Source: Pocillopora verrucosa
Taxonomy: Eukaryota > Cnidaria > Anthozoa > Scleractinia > Pocilloporidae
Assembly: GCF_036669915.1 (NCBI RefSeq)
Contig: NC_089314.1
Coordinates: 25,760,220 to 25,824,219, forward strand
Length of the DNA: 64,000 nucleotides
Direction of reading: 5' to 3'
The notes below the pieces were generated by a model. It was not told where the DNA came from, ran no database searches, and saw only the letters and a program-made list of their open reading frames with translations. This document shows positions 36,251 through 48,549 of this stretch, in pieces (position 1 is the first letter of the stretch; every line of letters begins with the position of its first letter). A program made the translations under genes and the position numbers.

Positions 36251-39200
36251 TCAAAATATTTGACAACAGTTACTCGTCACCGTTTGAATTGCTGGGTTGT
36301 GAATCAAACTCATATTTTTCTTGGATTCGTCGACTAGCCGCTTGGTATCCTTAGACTGCAGGCTCATGTCTGTGAGTTCTATACTAACCACGCCCTCCAG
36401 CGAGTTGGGTTCGTTTTTGTCGCATTCCTCATTCCCATCGTTATTCTTAATGTACTTCGATGCGCTGTTTCTTTTCTCTAAAAAGCTGTTGCTTCGAGCT
36501 TGCTCCGACATATCTCCTTTAGAAGCCAGAACGCCGTACTCTTCGATGAGTGAACTTCTCTTTCCGTTGTGAATCTCCGCATTAGTTTGATTCACCTGTT
36601 CTTCCACATTTCTATCGACGTTTTCTTTGTTACTCTCCTGTATAACATCAAGATCTTCGCAAAGGGGTGCAAATACACCCATATTCACATTCAAACAACT
36701 CGTTTTCCCATTATTCCCCTGTTTCGAAGAAGGATTTTTACCCGAAGATTTCTCTCCATTCGCACCATTTACCGAGGGAATTGGGTATGTGGTTCGCAGG
36801 CTATTGCCTCCTCCAACTCCAGTCCCCCCTCCGCTATCTCCGTCCGTGTTGCCATCGTCATTGTTAGAGCGCCTGGTATTCAATTTACAACCGGAAGTAG
36901 TTTTTAGCCTACGCATGTGTTTTTCTATTTCATCTTCGTCCGAACTACTGCAACTAGAAGAGCGCCGGCTGCTTCCTGAGGGCACTGGGGACAGGCGGCG
37001 TGTAGTCCTTTTAGATTTGATCACCCCTCCCCCGAGATGTTTTCTTGTCCGTTCAACTCGCGGTGAGTTCACCGGACTGTCTTCAAGATCCGATTCGCGT
37101 TCCTCGTGAATCTGATTCAAAGATAAAGGAGCACTGTTTGAATTTCGCAACCTATTGTGATGAACAATTCTCCTTTCGTGCGGGCGCGACAGAGACGGTA
37201 AACTGGGTGTGATCTCAGTGGAAAACTGTAAGTTCGTTGAAGTGCAAGGTTTGTTTGAAAGCGCGCCCACCGTGTGAAACTTTCCATGTGTTTTGTGATG
37301 ACTTCCAGAAGCTACATGGTCATCTTCTTCCATTGAACTGTGCAGAATTTCTTCCGCCTCGATGGCGTGAGTTTTGATCGTTTCATTCAACATTTGTCCT
37401 TCCCTTGGGGCCAGTCTCCCAGAAGAAATGCGACGAATCCTCGGAGATCCCGAGCCTGAACTACTACCATCCAGCTGAGTTTCCAAATCGTCCTCTTGAT
37501 CTACTTTTAATTCCAAGCCTGGTGAACTGAGGGAAAACACCAGATTCGATATGAAAAGGCATATTGTGGATTGTTTTAAGAGGGAAAGTTGCCATATTGA
37601 GGTTGAAAAGTCAACAGCTTAAACCCTTCTGACCCCTTAAAGGGACTAGCCTCTGATCTCTCCTTATAATATCAGCTATGAATCACACATTCAGGTCACA
37701 AGAATAGCGGAATAGAATATCTTGACTGTTAAAAGTTCTCCCGCTCAGCACCTTGGGAAATGTATGGATAACAGTATGGTGATTACGCACACTGATGCTA
37801 GGGTGAAAAATGTTGCGGTAAATGTTAAATCAAGAACGACGGAGGACGGCTGAGACTCAAATATAGGGTGTAAGATTCTAAAGAGACTGTGGTGCTGCGT
37901 CGGTGGGGGAGTATAACAAGATAATTTTGGTTTTATCAACTGAGTTGACAATGTGAATTAGCCACCATAAAGAGTTTCACAGCTGACGTTTTGGGCGTTA
38001 GTCCTTCGTCAGAGCAAAAGATGATTCGCTCTGACGAAGGGCTAACGCTCGAAACGTAGCTTTGAAACTCTTAACGGTGGCTAATATACGATATCAGTTC
38101 TGTTGACAACACCAAATTATCTCGAGACTGTGATAGATGGCAAATGATACCTGGGAAAATATTCAATTGAGATTCGAAAGCAGTTGTGTATGGCATTGGC
38201 CGGTGTTTCTTTTCTACACTTTGTGGACTTGTCCGACCTTCTTATCCAATCAGATGCAAAGCTAACACCAGTCACTTTTGTTTTCCCGAGCTTCAGGAGG
38301 TTTTCTTTTTTAACATTTTAGTTCTCATTTGCTGTTAGCAACAATGTCCTTCTTTCTTGACAGCGGCTGTGTTTACTTTGGTTTTGGGGCACTCAAACGA
38401 GTAGCGCACTATTTGATTCACGTGCTTTACTGTTAAAGATCACGACACTATTGACGCAATAAAGGGGGTAAGTTTCAAAGAAACCGTGGTACTGCGTCGG
38501 TGGGAGAGTAAAACAGGGTAACAGTATTATCAACTGAGTTGATAATGTAAATTGGTCACCGTAAAGAATTTAAAAGCTGACGTTTCGAGCGTTAACCCTT
38601 CGTCAGAGCGATTGTATCTTGTTTTCCAATTAGTTTTTACATTATCAACTCAGTTGATAATACTAAATTACCCTATTGATACACTACCTTGCTGTTGGTT
38701 CCTGTCGCTTGTTCTCAGGCAAAGATCGCCGCGCATCGATCCTTCGAACAGAGGGCTTCAAACTATTATGGGATGTTTTCAAACGCCTTAAGAGCTGCTC
38801 CGCTAGCAAATAGTAAGTGGCCGCTATGTGGTCGTATGCGTTTTCTTCCAGGGACCTGTGCAGATTATATACAAATATAGACTAAATTTTGGGTGACAAA
38901 GATGGTTTTTAAAGTTATAGTGCCTTAACTATGTCTGTCTTTGCAGGTCAGTATTTGAGTGAAAAGGAAAAGGAAGGGAAGGATATGAAAACACGGTCCA
39001 TAATGACTGACACTGTCCGTTTGTCAGTTTGTCTGTCTTTTCACATTATCCTGTTTGTCGATTAGTTTGTTCCAAATCAGTGTCTGACGTCAGCATCTGA
39101 CTTACTGACTGACTGGCTAGCTGGCTGTGGACAGGCTGAGTGATCAGCTAACTGACTGACTGACTACCCAGCGTACTAACTAACTGACTGGCCGAATACC

Positions 39201-42200
39201 TAACAGACTAACTGACTGACTGACTACCTAGCCTACTAACTGACTGACGGACTACCTAGCATACTAACTGACTCACTGACTAACTGCATCACTGACTTAA
39301 TCACCGAGTGACAACCTGACACATGCCTGACTCACTGACTACTTAACTGCCTTACTGCCTGACTGACTAACTGGCTACCTAACTGACTTACTACCTGAGT
39401 GACTGGCTGACTGTGACTTTCAGACTCTTTAACAGAATGACTAGCTATTGTTCCCTTTCTAGGCGCTGGTTGACCATGCTGGCAGGCTCTACTTTTATGA
39501 AGATTGGCCTAACCAGCTGCAAAATTGCAGTGCTTGATGCTGCTTCAATTGGGCACTCAATTATGTACTGGTAAGTCCAACTTATAACAGCAACATAACT
39601 CACTTTTTAACTTTCTCCCTATTTGCAATTTTTCCAGTCTCCATGATCTCCACCACATAATTATGTTCCTCAGGGGTGAGGGGTAGTTCAGTTACCAAGG
39701 GTACAGGAGTGGGAAGTACAGGCGGATGTCCCCCTTGGAACCAAGGATCCTCCATAATACTCTCCACTGAACAGCGATGGTATGGCTCTCTCACCAACAT
39801 TTTTTCAATCAAACTGTAGAGAATAGAGAGATGGGGCTATTTATGATCAGTGGGAGACATGGCCAGGATATTTGGATGTGTTCTTGGGCAAAAACACTTG
39901 GCTTTCATGGTACCTCTCTCCAGCCTGGAGAATATATGAGAACTGGTAAACTGTCAGTGAAGCCTGACGAAATGCTAGGGGGTACCCTAGCAATGGACTG
40001 GCAGCCCATCCAGGGAAGAGTTGAAATACTCCTAGTCATTTCATGCCATGGTACTGATCAGATCCCTTCAGGTGTGAAAATTCCTATGAAATTGGCATAG
40101 CTCTCAGCATGTCATGTTGCAGTTCAGTTGGCAATAGACTCAAACTGGAATCTACAAGGCACAGGTTCACTCCTTGTTAAGGCCTTTTTCTGGTTCATAT
40201 TTCTGCAATAATTTCAATTTCTGCTAAACTGTGAGGTCTAAGTACTAACTTCTTGCAAATTTTCATTGCATATTTCCCTTGCAAACTTTAACCCATAATT
40301 GCTTATTTCCTATTGTGTATAAGTAATTTTGTTGGATCTGTTGAAGACTTGTAATTCATTTCTCTTAAGAGAACAGTGGAATCCAAGGGAAATTGACAAC
40401 AAATCTTACTTAAAGCTTTCAGAAACAAAAAAAGTGTACTACCAGCAGTTTGAAAACACCAAACTTAACCTAAAGCTAAGCAACTAACTGCAAAAGTCAG
40501 TTAGGGTAAATGTAATTTTCACATGCAGCCAAAAGGAACTCAAAGCAAATACGCATTATTGGCCTCGTGTAGTTAAAAATGGGAGTAATTAAGTGTTTTG
40601 GTTTAGCATTTGATTAGATGAAAACCAAAACAATTTCATATTATTTACCACAATCATGGTAATTTGAGTGAACAATTGATAAAACATTGTCACTGCTTTC
40701 CTGTTTATCAATAAGAGCCCCACCATGTCTGCTCTGTACCCAACCTAGCAGCCTTGGCTTGGACCAGTGTATCTACAATAGTATAGGTAACTGTTCCCCC
40801 ACTTAGAGTTAACGCAAATACCCTTCTCTTGACCCCCCCCCTTCTTACACCATTCCAACATGTTTCATAAACACTTAAGCAGTAGAGGTTAACCTCTATC
40901 CCAAACTAACCACCTCCCCCCTCAATTTAACATGTTTCCAAAATGTTACACCGGTGGAGATCAAGACATAATGAATGTGGGGGGAAGGGGGGAAGTGGGG
41001 TCCTGGGGTGCCCATGACCCTGCATTTCAAGCCTTTTTTGTCACATTGAGTATAACACAGCGTTGAGGTCAACATACGAATATGGTGAGTACCATCTGTT
41101 TGATACAGAATGATTCCCCCCCCCCCTCCCAGGAAAAAAACCTTGGTTATGCCCCTGGAGATTAACACCCTTCCTCAACCTTTCTCCTCCACTTCAACAA
41201 GTTTCCAAACACTAGATTGGGAAAGAGAGGAACTACAAGTTTACCGTGCCTTCCTCAGAGGCATGTTACAATGACCCTAAGAAGGCCTCACAGATACATT
41301 ACAGTAATTGAAATTTACAATATCTTTAAGTATTCTGTAATATCATGGAATCAATTATTAATCACTCATATGATTACAGACCAAATTGGACTCCACTCAG
41401 TCCAATTACCATCATTAACAATAGGGTTAACATTTACCTTTGACAGGGCTGAGATACATGTCCAGATACACTGTACCGAACATCCATGATGTTGATGAGT
41501 GTTTCGCTGTCATTTGCCTCATAAAAGGGAGCACGGCCACACACTAACATAAAAAGAATGACTCCAAGGCTCCAAACATCTAAGACAGACAAAATTTGAA
41601 TGAAATCATTCATTTAGGATTAAAATTTTATCATTAATTCATCATTTAACAATTTCCCTGTTATTAGAGAGAAACCTGTAATAACTACTGTATTTTCAAA
41701 ATTTTGGCTAAAAGGAAGGGCACTTATTGGGTGGAGAGTGCTTATGCAATGGGAGGGGGTGCTTATTCATTTTCAACTGTTTTCTTCAAACACACCCCAA
41801 TAACTTGATTATTGTAGAAATTACTGGTCCTTATAGACTACACTGCCCATTGCCCAAACATGTTCTATTTATTCCAGGGAAGTTAACCCTTTAACCCCCA
41901 TGAGTGACCAAGACAGAATTTCTCCTTACAATATCGATATCAATACAATATCAACCAAGTAAGTGATGAGAATAACGAAAAATACAAATTTGGGGATAAC
42001 AAGTTGATCCAATACCAAGCACATGGAGATAGAAGTAACTAGAAGTGACTTGACACACACAAAAAAGAACTATTTTCCTGTAGTGATTCCATTGTAGTTA
42101 AAACTCAAAAAGTTATATATAAAGTAGCAACAGAAACAGATTTTCCCCGTTTCCCCAGGAAATATGGTATTTTAACTAAGATTCAATGAGTAATTCTCCT

Positions 42201-44650
42201 TCCTGACTGTATTACACAACCTTGTAAATTAGACAGGAGAATTTGGTGTCACATCAAGATGATACCCTCTAACACTTGAGCATATCTATTTTCATCACCT
42301 CTTTACACTATAACTTATCAAATTGTGAGAAGTTACATGTTAAGTTACATTTGTGGTAATTAAGGAAAAAATTCCTAAGCAGTTATATGGTAAATCTGTG
42401 TAACTATCAGCAATAAACATAAGAACCTTTTTCTAAATCCACCATAATGATTGCCACAATTTTTTCTTCCCAACTACAATGATCACCACAGGGCTATAAT
42501 AATAATGTAATCTGACCATTGAGATTTCTCTAAACTGGGACTGAAACATGACATTTTTCATCAATCAAGAAACTGCAGTTTATTATGAAATAAATTTCAA
42601 AATTGTACCATATCCCTCCACAGAAAAGAAGAACCCTCTGAAATGTGCCCTGCGTCCAACATGTAGCTTCATAGTTCAGTTGGTAACTGTGAGGATCATG
42701 GCTTTACTTAATCAAGAATCTCCTGCACTTAAGACTTGACAAGTTATAAAGAAACATCTGGCTGCTGGGTAAGCAATTATTACATTGAGCTTTAGCTCGC
42801 TGAAACCATACAACAGAGCAAACAAACTATGATGATTTAATATCAGTGTATATCAATACTCAGAACCAGAAGTGACAAGAAAACATGCAAGCATGATCAT
42901 GAATATCAGTTTTAGCCTCTATAAGAAAGTTCCTTGGTAAGGAACATGACAAAGGTTGTAATGATTCTCCCTTTTATAAATTTAATTGTCAGAAAGTCTC
43001 TGAATAGGTCATCAACACTTCTAAATAATCCAGACACAATCTTAATTATTACTGCTAAGAGTCAACAATTGCTTTCAAATACCTTTGTAGTGTAAACATT
43101 TTATGAATTTATACATTAGGTGCAGAGCTATCTTGAAAAATTTGATGAAATTGCAAACGATTATCACAAATTAAAATAGAGCAGTTTCAAATTGAGAATG
43201 TGTTCATTCAAAATTGTAATCTTTGATACCTAATGGGTGTATAAATAACACGACACCGACCAAAAAAACTGAAACAAAAAGTGTTATTAAAATGCTATAA
43301 CTAAACATGTTAACCTTTCGCTCCTTAATATGAATGAAAAATTAAATTTATGTGGAGACAGAGGCTTATTCTAATTATTGTTATTATTCTTTTTCCTCTG
43401 GCCAGGTGCTGATTCCGGCGGTGATCAAAATTCTGACACAAGATTAAATATCATTCGATATTGTAAATGTAATTCTCAACTAAAGTAATTTCAAGAATTA
43501 TTTTAAGCATGACTTGGCAATTGAAACTTCATACTGGCCAATCAAATACTATACATTTTCCACACAATTACTCAGTAAAATTCGAATGCTCACCTCCTAC
43601 TGAGAAGGAGCAGTAAAACTGAGTTAAGCTGAAAATTTGAAGTGTGTGAATTCATTACACCGCATTTTAATGCACATCAAAAGAGGTAAATATATGCGGA
43701 CACGAGCAACGTGCTCTTCGAATGTCCTTCATAATTTGACTTAGAATGAAACTATTTCCCATGGATGGACATAGGAGAATCGCAAAGACTACCATCATTA
43801 ATTGGACACCGAAAAATTCTTGAAGCCGCTTCGAAATCAAACAAAATTGTACAATTTCCTGCTACATGTTGAAAGCCGCTATCAACTTGACTCTGGAACA
43901 GAGAGGCATGTTATTAGATGAAACATGTGAAGACGAACCTTATTCATTAAGATTAACGCAAGGTAAAAAACCGCTAGGAAATGAGCACGCAATGTTCGAG
44001 GAAAGCTTTTTATCCCACGGAGATGATAGTAATAATGATAAAAAATACTCACCTACTGCTGGAGCATCGTACGAATCTCCCAGTAGAACTTCGGGGGCGG
44101 AATACGCTAACGATCCACACGAAGTATCAAGCTTTTGACCGGGAGAGAACTTATTCGAAAGACCAAAATCCGTTAGCTTAGCAACATCCAAACTCTTAAA
44201 GAATATCACATTTTCAAGCTTTAAATCCCGATGTACAATGTGCAGTTTGTGGCAATAGTCAATGGCGAGAACAATTTGTTGAAAATAATGGCGAGCTTTG
44301 TCTTCGGAGAGGCCTTGTTCGTGGTTCATGATATATTCATACATATCCCCACCATCGCCCAGTTCCTGAACAAGGTACAGTTTGGTTTGCGTATCGATGA
44401 CTTCGTACAATCGGACCACATTTGGATGTTGGACGAGTTTCATGCATCGAACCTCCTTGACGAGATGTGCTCTAGAGATCTCATCGAGTTTTGTTTTATC
44501 GATCACTTTCACAGCAACTCGTTCTCCCGTAAAAACGTGTCTCGCAACTTTGACAACAGCAAAGTGACCGCATCCTAGCGTTTCTTGCAAGTCGTATAAT
44601 CCAGCGATTTGTCCATCTTTCAAGGTTGAATTGAAGGAGTGTTTCGCCAT
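36251..44650 (-). CDS. SNRK: SNRK, SNF1/AMPK-related Ser/Thr kinase, four coding exons
   Basis: Exons (minus strand): 44053-44650, 41438-41579, 39604-39813, 36251-37526. Phases are 1, 2, 2, giving 741 residues (human about 765). The kinase domain spans residues about 15-270: glycine loop [17 protein letters not shown] lysine, catalytic HRDLKLEN (usual HRDLKPEN), DFG in [10 protein letters not shown], activation segment [17 protein letters not shown], and [14 protein letters not shown]. The C-terminal tail keeps SNRK signatures: [12 protein letters not shown], a Ser-rich [11 protein letters not shown], and a terminal SNCCQIF resembling the family's CC-x-x end. After the kinase, [20 protein letters not shown] matches the start of the SNRK UBA-like segment, but its remaining helices were not found. 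Activation by LKB1 at the T-loop Thr is known for the family. Confidence 0.93.
37625..37745. repeat. MITE-like repeat fragment
   Basis: This fragment (CCTTATAATATCAGCTATGAATC, then CAGGTCACAAGAATA) matches segments near 7740 and 49480. It lies in SNRK intron 3. Termini are not resolved. Confidence 0.45.
37866..38128. repeat. Coral-type palindromic repeat, copy 2, with hammerhead-like cores
   Basis: Arms carry TTATCAACTGAGTTGACAA and ATATCAGTTCTGTTGACAAC, and GCCACC(A)TAAAGAGTTT with its inverse. The centre holds two inverted GCTCTGACGAAGG cores (37981-38015 minus, 38028-38060 plus). The left tail has GACTGTGGTGCTGCGTCGG. It is inserted in SNRK intron 3. Confidence 0.65.
38464..38690. repeat. 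Coral-type palindromic repeat, copy 3
   Basis: It has the same tail (GGGTAAGTTTCAAAGAAACC), the paired TATCAACTGAGTTGATAATG and its inverse at about 38641-38662, and a hammerhead-like core on the minus strand (38575-38609). A single core is present. It lies 340 bases from copy 2 in the same intron. Confidence 0.7.
38575..38609 (-). ncRNA. Hammerhead-ribozyme-like core
   Basis: Read on the minus strand the order is GCT, CTGACGA, a short stem GGGT-TAAC-GCTC, GAAAC, GTC, AGC. This is the order of the hammerhead core (CUGANGA, stem II, GAAA, GUC) with a 3-bp stem I. An extra A follows CTGACGA, and stem III would have only two base pairs with no loop, so a monomer would be weak. Hammerheads are known in Penelope-like retroelements of many animals. 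Activity is not shown. Confidence 0.3.
38719..39065 (+). CDS. Possible two-exon gene fragment inside SNRK intron 3, opposite strand
   Basis: Exon 38719-38812 (acceptor CTTGTTCTCAG, donor AATA|GTAAGT) reads [20 protein letters not shown]. It joins in phase with 38947-39065 (acceptor CTGTCTTTGCAG), which reads [17 protein letters not shown] and then a hydrophobic tail to a TAG stop. Together they encode about 70 residues. A start exon was not secured; a small ORF at 38344 with a possible donor exists. I recognise no family. It may be a nested gene, a captured exon pair or chance. Confidence 0.3.
39090..39420. repeat. Imperfect CTGA/CTAC tetranucleotide array
   Basis: About 330 bases are built from degenerate CTGACTGACTAC and CTAACTGACTG units, with larger repeated blocks (for example GACTACCTAGC appears several times). 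It is a simple-sequence minisatellite in SNRK intron 3. Confidence 0.8.
39463..39570 (+). other. Exon-like open segment on the strand opposite SNRK
   Basis: It is bounded by TTCCCTTTCTAG and ACTG|GTAAGT and open throughout in one frame ([19 protein letters not shown], then a mildly hydrophobic run). Its entry phase does not match the end of the exons at 38719-39065. Not recognised. Confidence 0.2.
41883..42290. repeat. piggyBac-like MITE pieces
   Basis: It starts TTAACCCTTTAACCCCCATG and continues GTGACCAAGACAGAATTTC, as in other copies. From about 42185 a second piece resembles the family in inverse orientation (GAGTAATTCTCCTTCCTGAC, then GGTGTCACATC). Two nested or adjacent decayed copies are the simplest reading. 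It lies in SNRK intron 1. Confidence 0.5.
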
Positions 44651-46761
44651 GTTCTGATATTAAACATTATGGATCGGCCATTTCGATTGTACGCTGTTGA
44701 TGCAAACAATGTTGAGAACAGACAATGGAAACGTCAGTTTACATCACAGAGCCAATCAGAACACAAGGAATTGCGAAAGGCAGGAATTGGAACGATCGAT
44801 CGGAATCGAATCTTCCCTAGAGCGCCAAGAAATGTCATAGAAAGCAGGTTATCAAATAATATGGCAAATATTATTACGCATTCAAACATATTTAGTAACA
44901 AAATGAAAATTCCAAAATTTAATGTAGAAACAGTACTAGAACAGTGCTTTTTTTTTAAACACAGAACTAAAATGGTCTTTGATTGCTCCTTAAAAAATTG
45001 CAGATTGACAGAAACGTTATTTTGAAGTTTACAGATATGAAATTAAACTAAAATTTCACTCTTTCCCCTCCGAAGTTAAAATATTTTAAATCTGGCAATC
45101 AAGAGAAAATCCGGGACTATTTTTTACAGCTGCAGCTGTACGTGGGAATCAGTTGTATGTTTGCGTGCATGAAATAAATCATTTCGTTTTCTATGTTTAC
45201 ATTCGTCTATATCATGGAAAATCAAAGTATTTGTTGAAATTTTTATGAAATTAAATCAAGGCTTGCGGTGTATATTTATCGATGAAAAATATCCTAAGGG
45301 TGCATTATTAACAAGTTTATTCTGAAAAAATGAACTTGGCAAGTGATCGGCGTACAATACACTGAGCCGAGGACACTTCACATCCCCCAACCCACTCCTC
45401 CATGAAAAATAATAGTCACGACAACGATGGTGATGATAATGAAAACGCAAAAAAGTAGAGAAGAATTTACATGAACATAAGCATAAGCATGAACATAGTA
45501 TTGTCACTGGATTGTAAGAAAATGGTCGGAGATGAAATTACTATAGCGATGACGAAACTCTATAAACACAGGCTGGGCTCCGATTGGACGGTCTGTTACC
45601 ATCTTAAAGAGGCTGCCCGCGATGAAATTTGATGATGTTAACTCTAATGGTGATACAATGAAGCTATGAGAATGAAAATTACGTTTATGATGCACCCTCG
45701 TACATAGCTCTTCTTGTGTGGCTGAATATCTGATAACGTAGAGAATGATGATGATGACGATGATAATAGTGATGATTGAGTCGGGTTAGACTCACACTCA
45801 AGAAACTGGAAGAATCAATCAAGGCAGCCCATTTGCCGGAAATTCAGTAATGGTTAAACATTCGAAAGGTAAGAGAGCTCGACTTTACCGATGTCCGGGA
45901 AATATACCCAGAACCATATAATAGAGTGGCGTTAATTGAGGATTCAGTCTCTGTATCGGTTTACACCCATAATTTACACTTGATTTCTCACGGGAACCTC
46001 CGAAAGGCGACATGCTTCTACCTGTCTGTTGAAACTGGTTCACGCTATTTGAACTCTGTGAAAAGCAGGTTTACAATACAAACATTGTTTCATGGCATAA
46101 ATGCTGACCTTACCATATTTGTCACGGCTGGATGACTGTGCGTTTTCTATCATTACATAATCTTTACCATCTTGTATTTCTGAAATCTTAATGCTGCTGT
46201 TCATTAGTTGTGAGTATTTTCCGAGCTCCTACTTGCTGACAGCTAAAAATTTTCAACAAATGTTTGATTGATGGACAGTCGACCAACAATTACACTCTCC
46301 GATTTTATTCCACGATTTCTCCTCATTTTTCGTCGTCTACTTCTTTCTCAAAGCGGGAGGTTCTTGCTTGATGTCTAATATCTAATTAGTTGTCGTAAAA
46401 TTCGTTACTTCTCGGAAAATTTCGTTGCTGTTTCAGTTTCGTGATAACTCGTACTTTGGTTGGGCAGGTTCCCGCCATCGAAATTACTGAAATAGATATG
46501 ACACTTGTTTGGTGTGGCCTTACTGTCTCAGCCAATCAAAACCAAGACCACCTCAATATCGTCACTCGTAGCATTGTGTTACAGCCAATCAAATCCTTTG
46601 TTTTTCACAAATACCGATTCCACGTGCTCAAAGACAGCGTTGAAGTTCCTTTCAAGCGCTAAACAATAACACAACGTTGTGTCAGCAGTTCACGTTTGTG
46701 TACGCAGAAGTTGGACGCACAGTTCCTCCCTTTTTTCTCTTCTCTGAACGGTAAAAAAACT
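44651..46761. other. Intergenic region between SNRK and a small orphan ORF
   Basis: No supported coding segment. A GAT-rich microsatellite lies at about 45747-45775. The SNRK promoter should lie next to 44651, and CCAAT boxes for the gene at 46762 lie near its right end. Confidence 0.45.
46530..46590 (+). promoter_or_regulatory. Paired CCAAT boxes
   Basis: TCAGCCAATCAAAA (CCAAT at 46532-46536) and ACAGCCAATCAAAT (CCAAT at 46585-46589) lie 53 bases apart, 170-230 bases upstream of the ORF at 46762. They match the NF-Y consensus. Promoter function is inferred. Confidence 0.4.
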
Positions 46762-47130
46762 ATGCCTTCAACGAAAAACTACTACCACGGAAGTCTATGG
46801 ATGAAAAAAGGAGAAAACGATGGAATGGAGTCGGTGATTTCAGATTTTCGAGACCTGCTTCAAGTCAACCAGAAAATCGATGCGGAAGAAATGAGATATG
46901 GTGATATGTTAGACTGTGAGCGTCCTTCGGTGGACGATTCAGAAATAACTCTGCGAGCCTGCATATGTCCTACGGCAGATCCATTGAGGAAGTCTGCGGC
47001 TTCCTCTTCGTCCTACAATTTACTGGTTGAGCTCATCGAGCAGGGAAATTTGATAAAAGAAGCCGTTCGGAGGTTGAATACCTCTCCCTGTCGGAGTAAA
47101 CAGTTGAAACGGCTCGACCGCTGCAGATAA
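46762..47130 (+). CDS. Small single-exon orphan protein
   Basis: The ORF of 122 residues starts MPSTKNYYHGSLWMKKGEN. An in-frame non-ATG extension upstream is not preferred. A central region reads SVISDFRDLLQVNQKIDAEE, followed by an acidic linker. A C-terminal helix reads LLVELIEQGNLIKEAVRRLN, with a basic Cys-containing tail (SPCRSKQLKRLDRCR). There is no signal peptide or membrane segment. I recognise no family. Two CCAAT boxes upstream and protein-like composition support a real gene; short single-exon structure could also fit an immediate-early-type regulator. Function unknown. Confidence 0.55.
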   Translation: MPSTKNYYHGSLWMKKGENDGMESVISDFRDLLQVNQKIDAEEMRYGDMLDCERPSVDDSEITLRACICPTADPLRKSAASSSSYNLLVELIEQGNLIKEAVRRLNTSPCRSKQLKRLDRCR

Positions 47131-48549
47131 CTGGAAATCACTGGGGTCACAGGACATGCCGACGATACAAGTTATACTAAAAATGAGACTTATTTTGAAG
47201 CATTTGAATAGCATTTTCCATCTCTGATCTACCACAAAAAGTCGCATTTCTCGGAAAACTGAGTTTTGCGGTTTGCAGACTGCTTTTGTTTACACTTTGA
47301 ATGCTCTAGCGAACGAAGTTACGTATTACGTAAAAACATTTGAGCAGTCTGGTACATTTGTTATCCTGATAAACATTTATGACGGAACTTTCATTTGGAA
47401 TCGATGGAAAGCGAGCAAGACAATCGTATTTGAACTATTACGTGCACAGCGGCAAGATTCAGTGAATGTCGCCATTCATTCTCTGCGCAGACCGGTTTCC
47501 TGCATATTAATGAGTGGTGTTGAACAAATAAACAATACGTTAAACAGTCAAGTAAGGTTTCGTCCCGAACAGAGTACTACGGATATATCAGTCGCGAAGA
47601 ATTATATTTAATAAGAACTGATTATTACATTTTGTTGTGGTGTTCTCTCAGTGACTTGGTTTAGGACAAACCGTGTAAATGTCTCAGAAAGAATTCATGG
47701 AACAGTAATGTGCGTCACAAATAAAATCGAGTAGGCTTAATCAGTTTCAAGCTGTTTTCTCTTAACCTTTAAACGTATTAGTTGGAGAATAATAAACAAA
47801 CAGTTTATTGCGGTCATGAAACGAACTTAAGATCCATAAATACCACACGGATTGAACTTCCGTGAGATAAGAACACTGTCAGACATTAAATTTTTTATGT
47901 GGAACAGTCATGATGGATTAGCACAATATAACATTCCATGGACATCTGAGGCCGAAACGTACTCCTTCTCAGAGCAATGGTATTTTTCTAGTTTGAAGAC
48001 TGATTTCATATCCCTTGAGGTATATGACCAGAGTTATTGTAAACACTATGATGTTTTTCCTTAATAGTAGCAAAAAGAGATGCCTGAGGCTTAAGGCATC
48101 AACCAACAACAAACAATAATCAGCTCATTTACTGAACTAGAAATTTTCTGGCCTAAAACAAGATCAGTGGTTGCTCTTGGACCAAGGCTCAGACCCTCAA
48201 TAACTTGATGCAATGCTTAACGAAACCCAGAAAATTATTCATATATTTACTGGTGAGTTAGTGGGATAATCATGATTTGCAGTTATTAAACCAAGTTTAA
48301 AAGGGTATGTATATGTTCCCTGACCAGGGAACAAAGGCATTCAGGGCTATTTCTTTTTGTTTCAACACTTTTGAATCTACAAGAATTATCAAACTAGCTG
48401 ATTTTGTCATTAGAGACAATTTCTCCAAGAGAAAATTTCCTTGTAAAATTGAATTTAGGGCAAGGATCAGTAGAAAGTGTTGATTTTCCTTTCCCTCCCC
48501 TCCTGAGTCATGAGTTTTACTCGTACAAAGAAAACTGGGCTCGAATAGG
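47131..48549. other. Intergenic region upstream of MDP1
   Basis: No supported gene. The left part may be the 3' UTR of the orphan ORF. A 112-codon frame at 47273-47611 has no recognisable domain or codon character and is not called. Confidence 0.45.

Noticed and set aside
36321-37109. Plus-strand frames opposite SNRK exon 4 (up to 160 codons)
   Set aside because: The minus strand encodes the conserved SNRK tail; the plus frames are antisense and show no family.
39090-39420. Possible CRISPR-like array
   Set aside because: The repeat is a degenerate tetranucleotide array without spacers, in an animal intron.
39777-40100. Plus-strand 107-codon frame beside SNRK exon 3
   Set aside because: Partly antisense to the SNRK exon and otherwise intronic; the Trp- and Met-rich translation has no domain.
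47273-47611. Plus-strand 112-codon frame downstream of the orphan ORF
   Set aside because: Composition is not clearly coding and no domain is seen; more likely 3' UTR.
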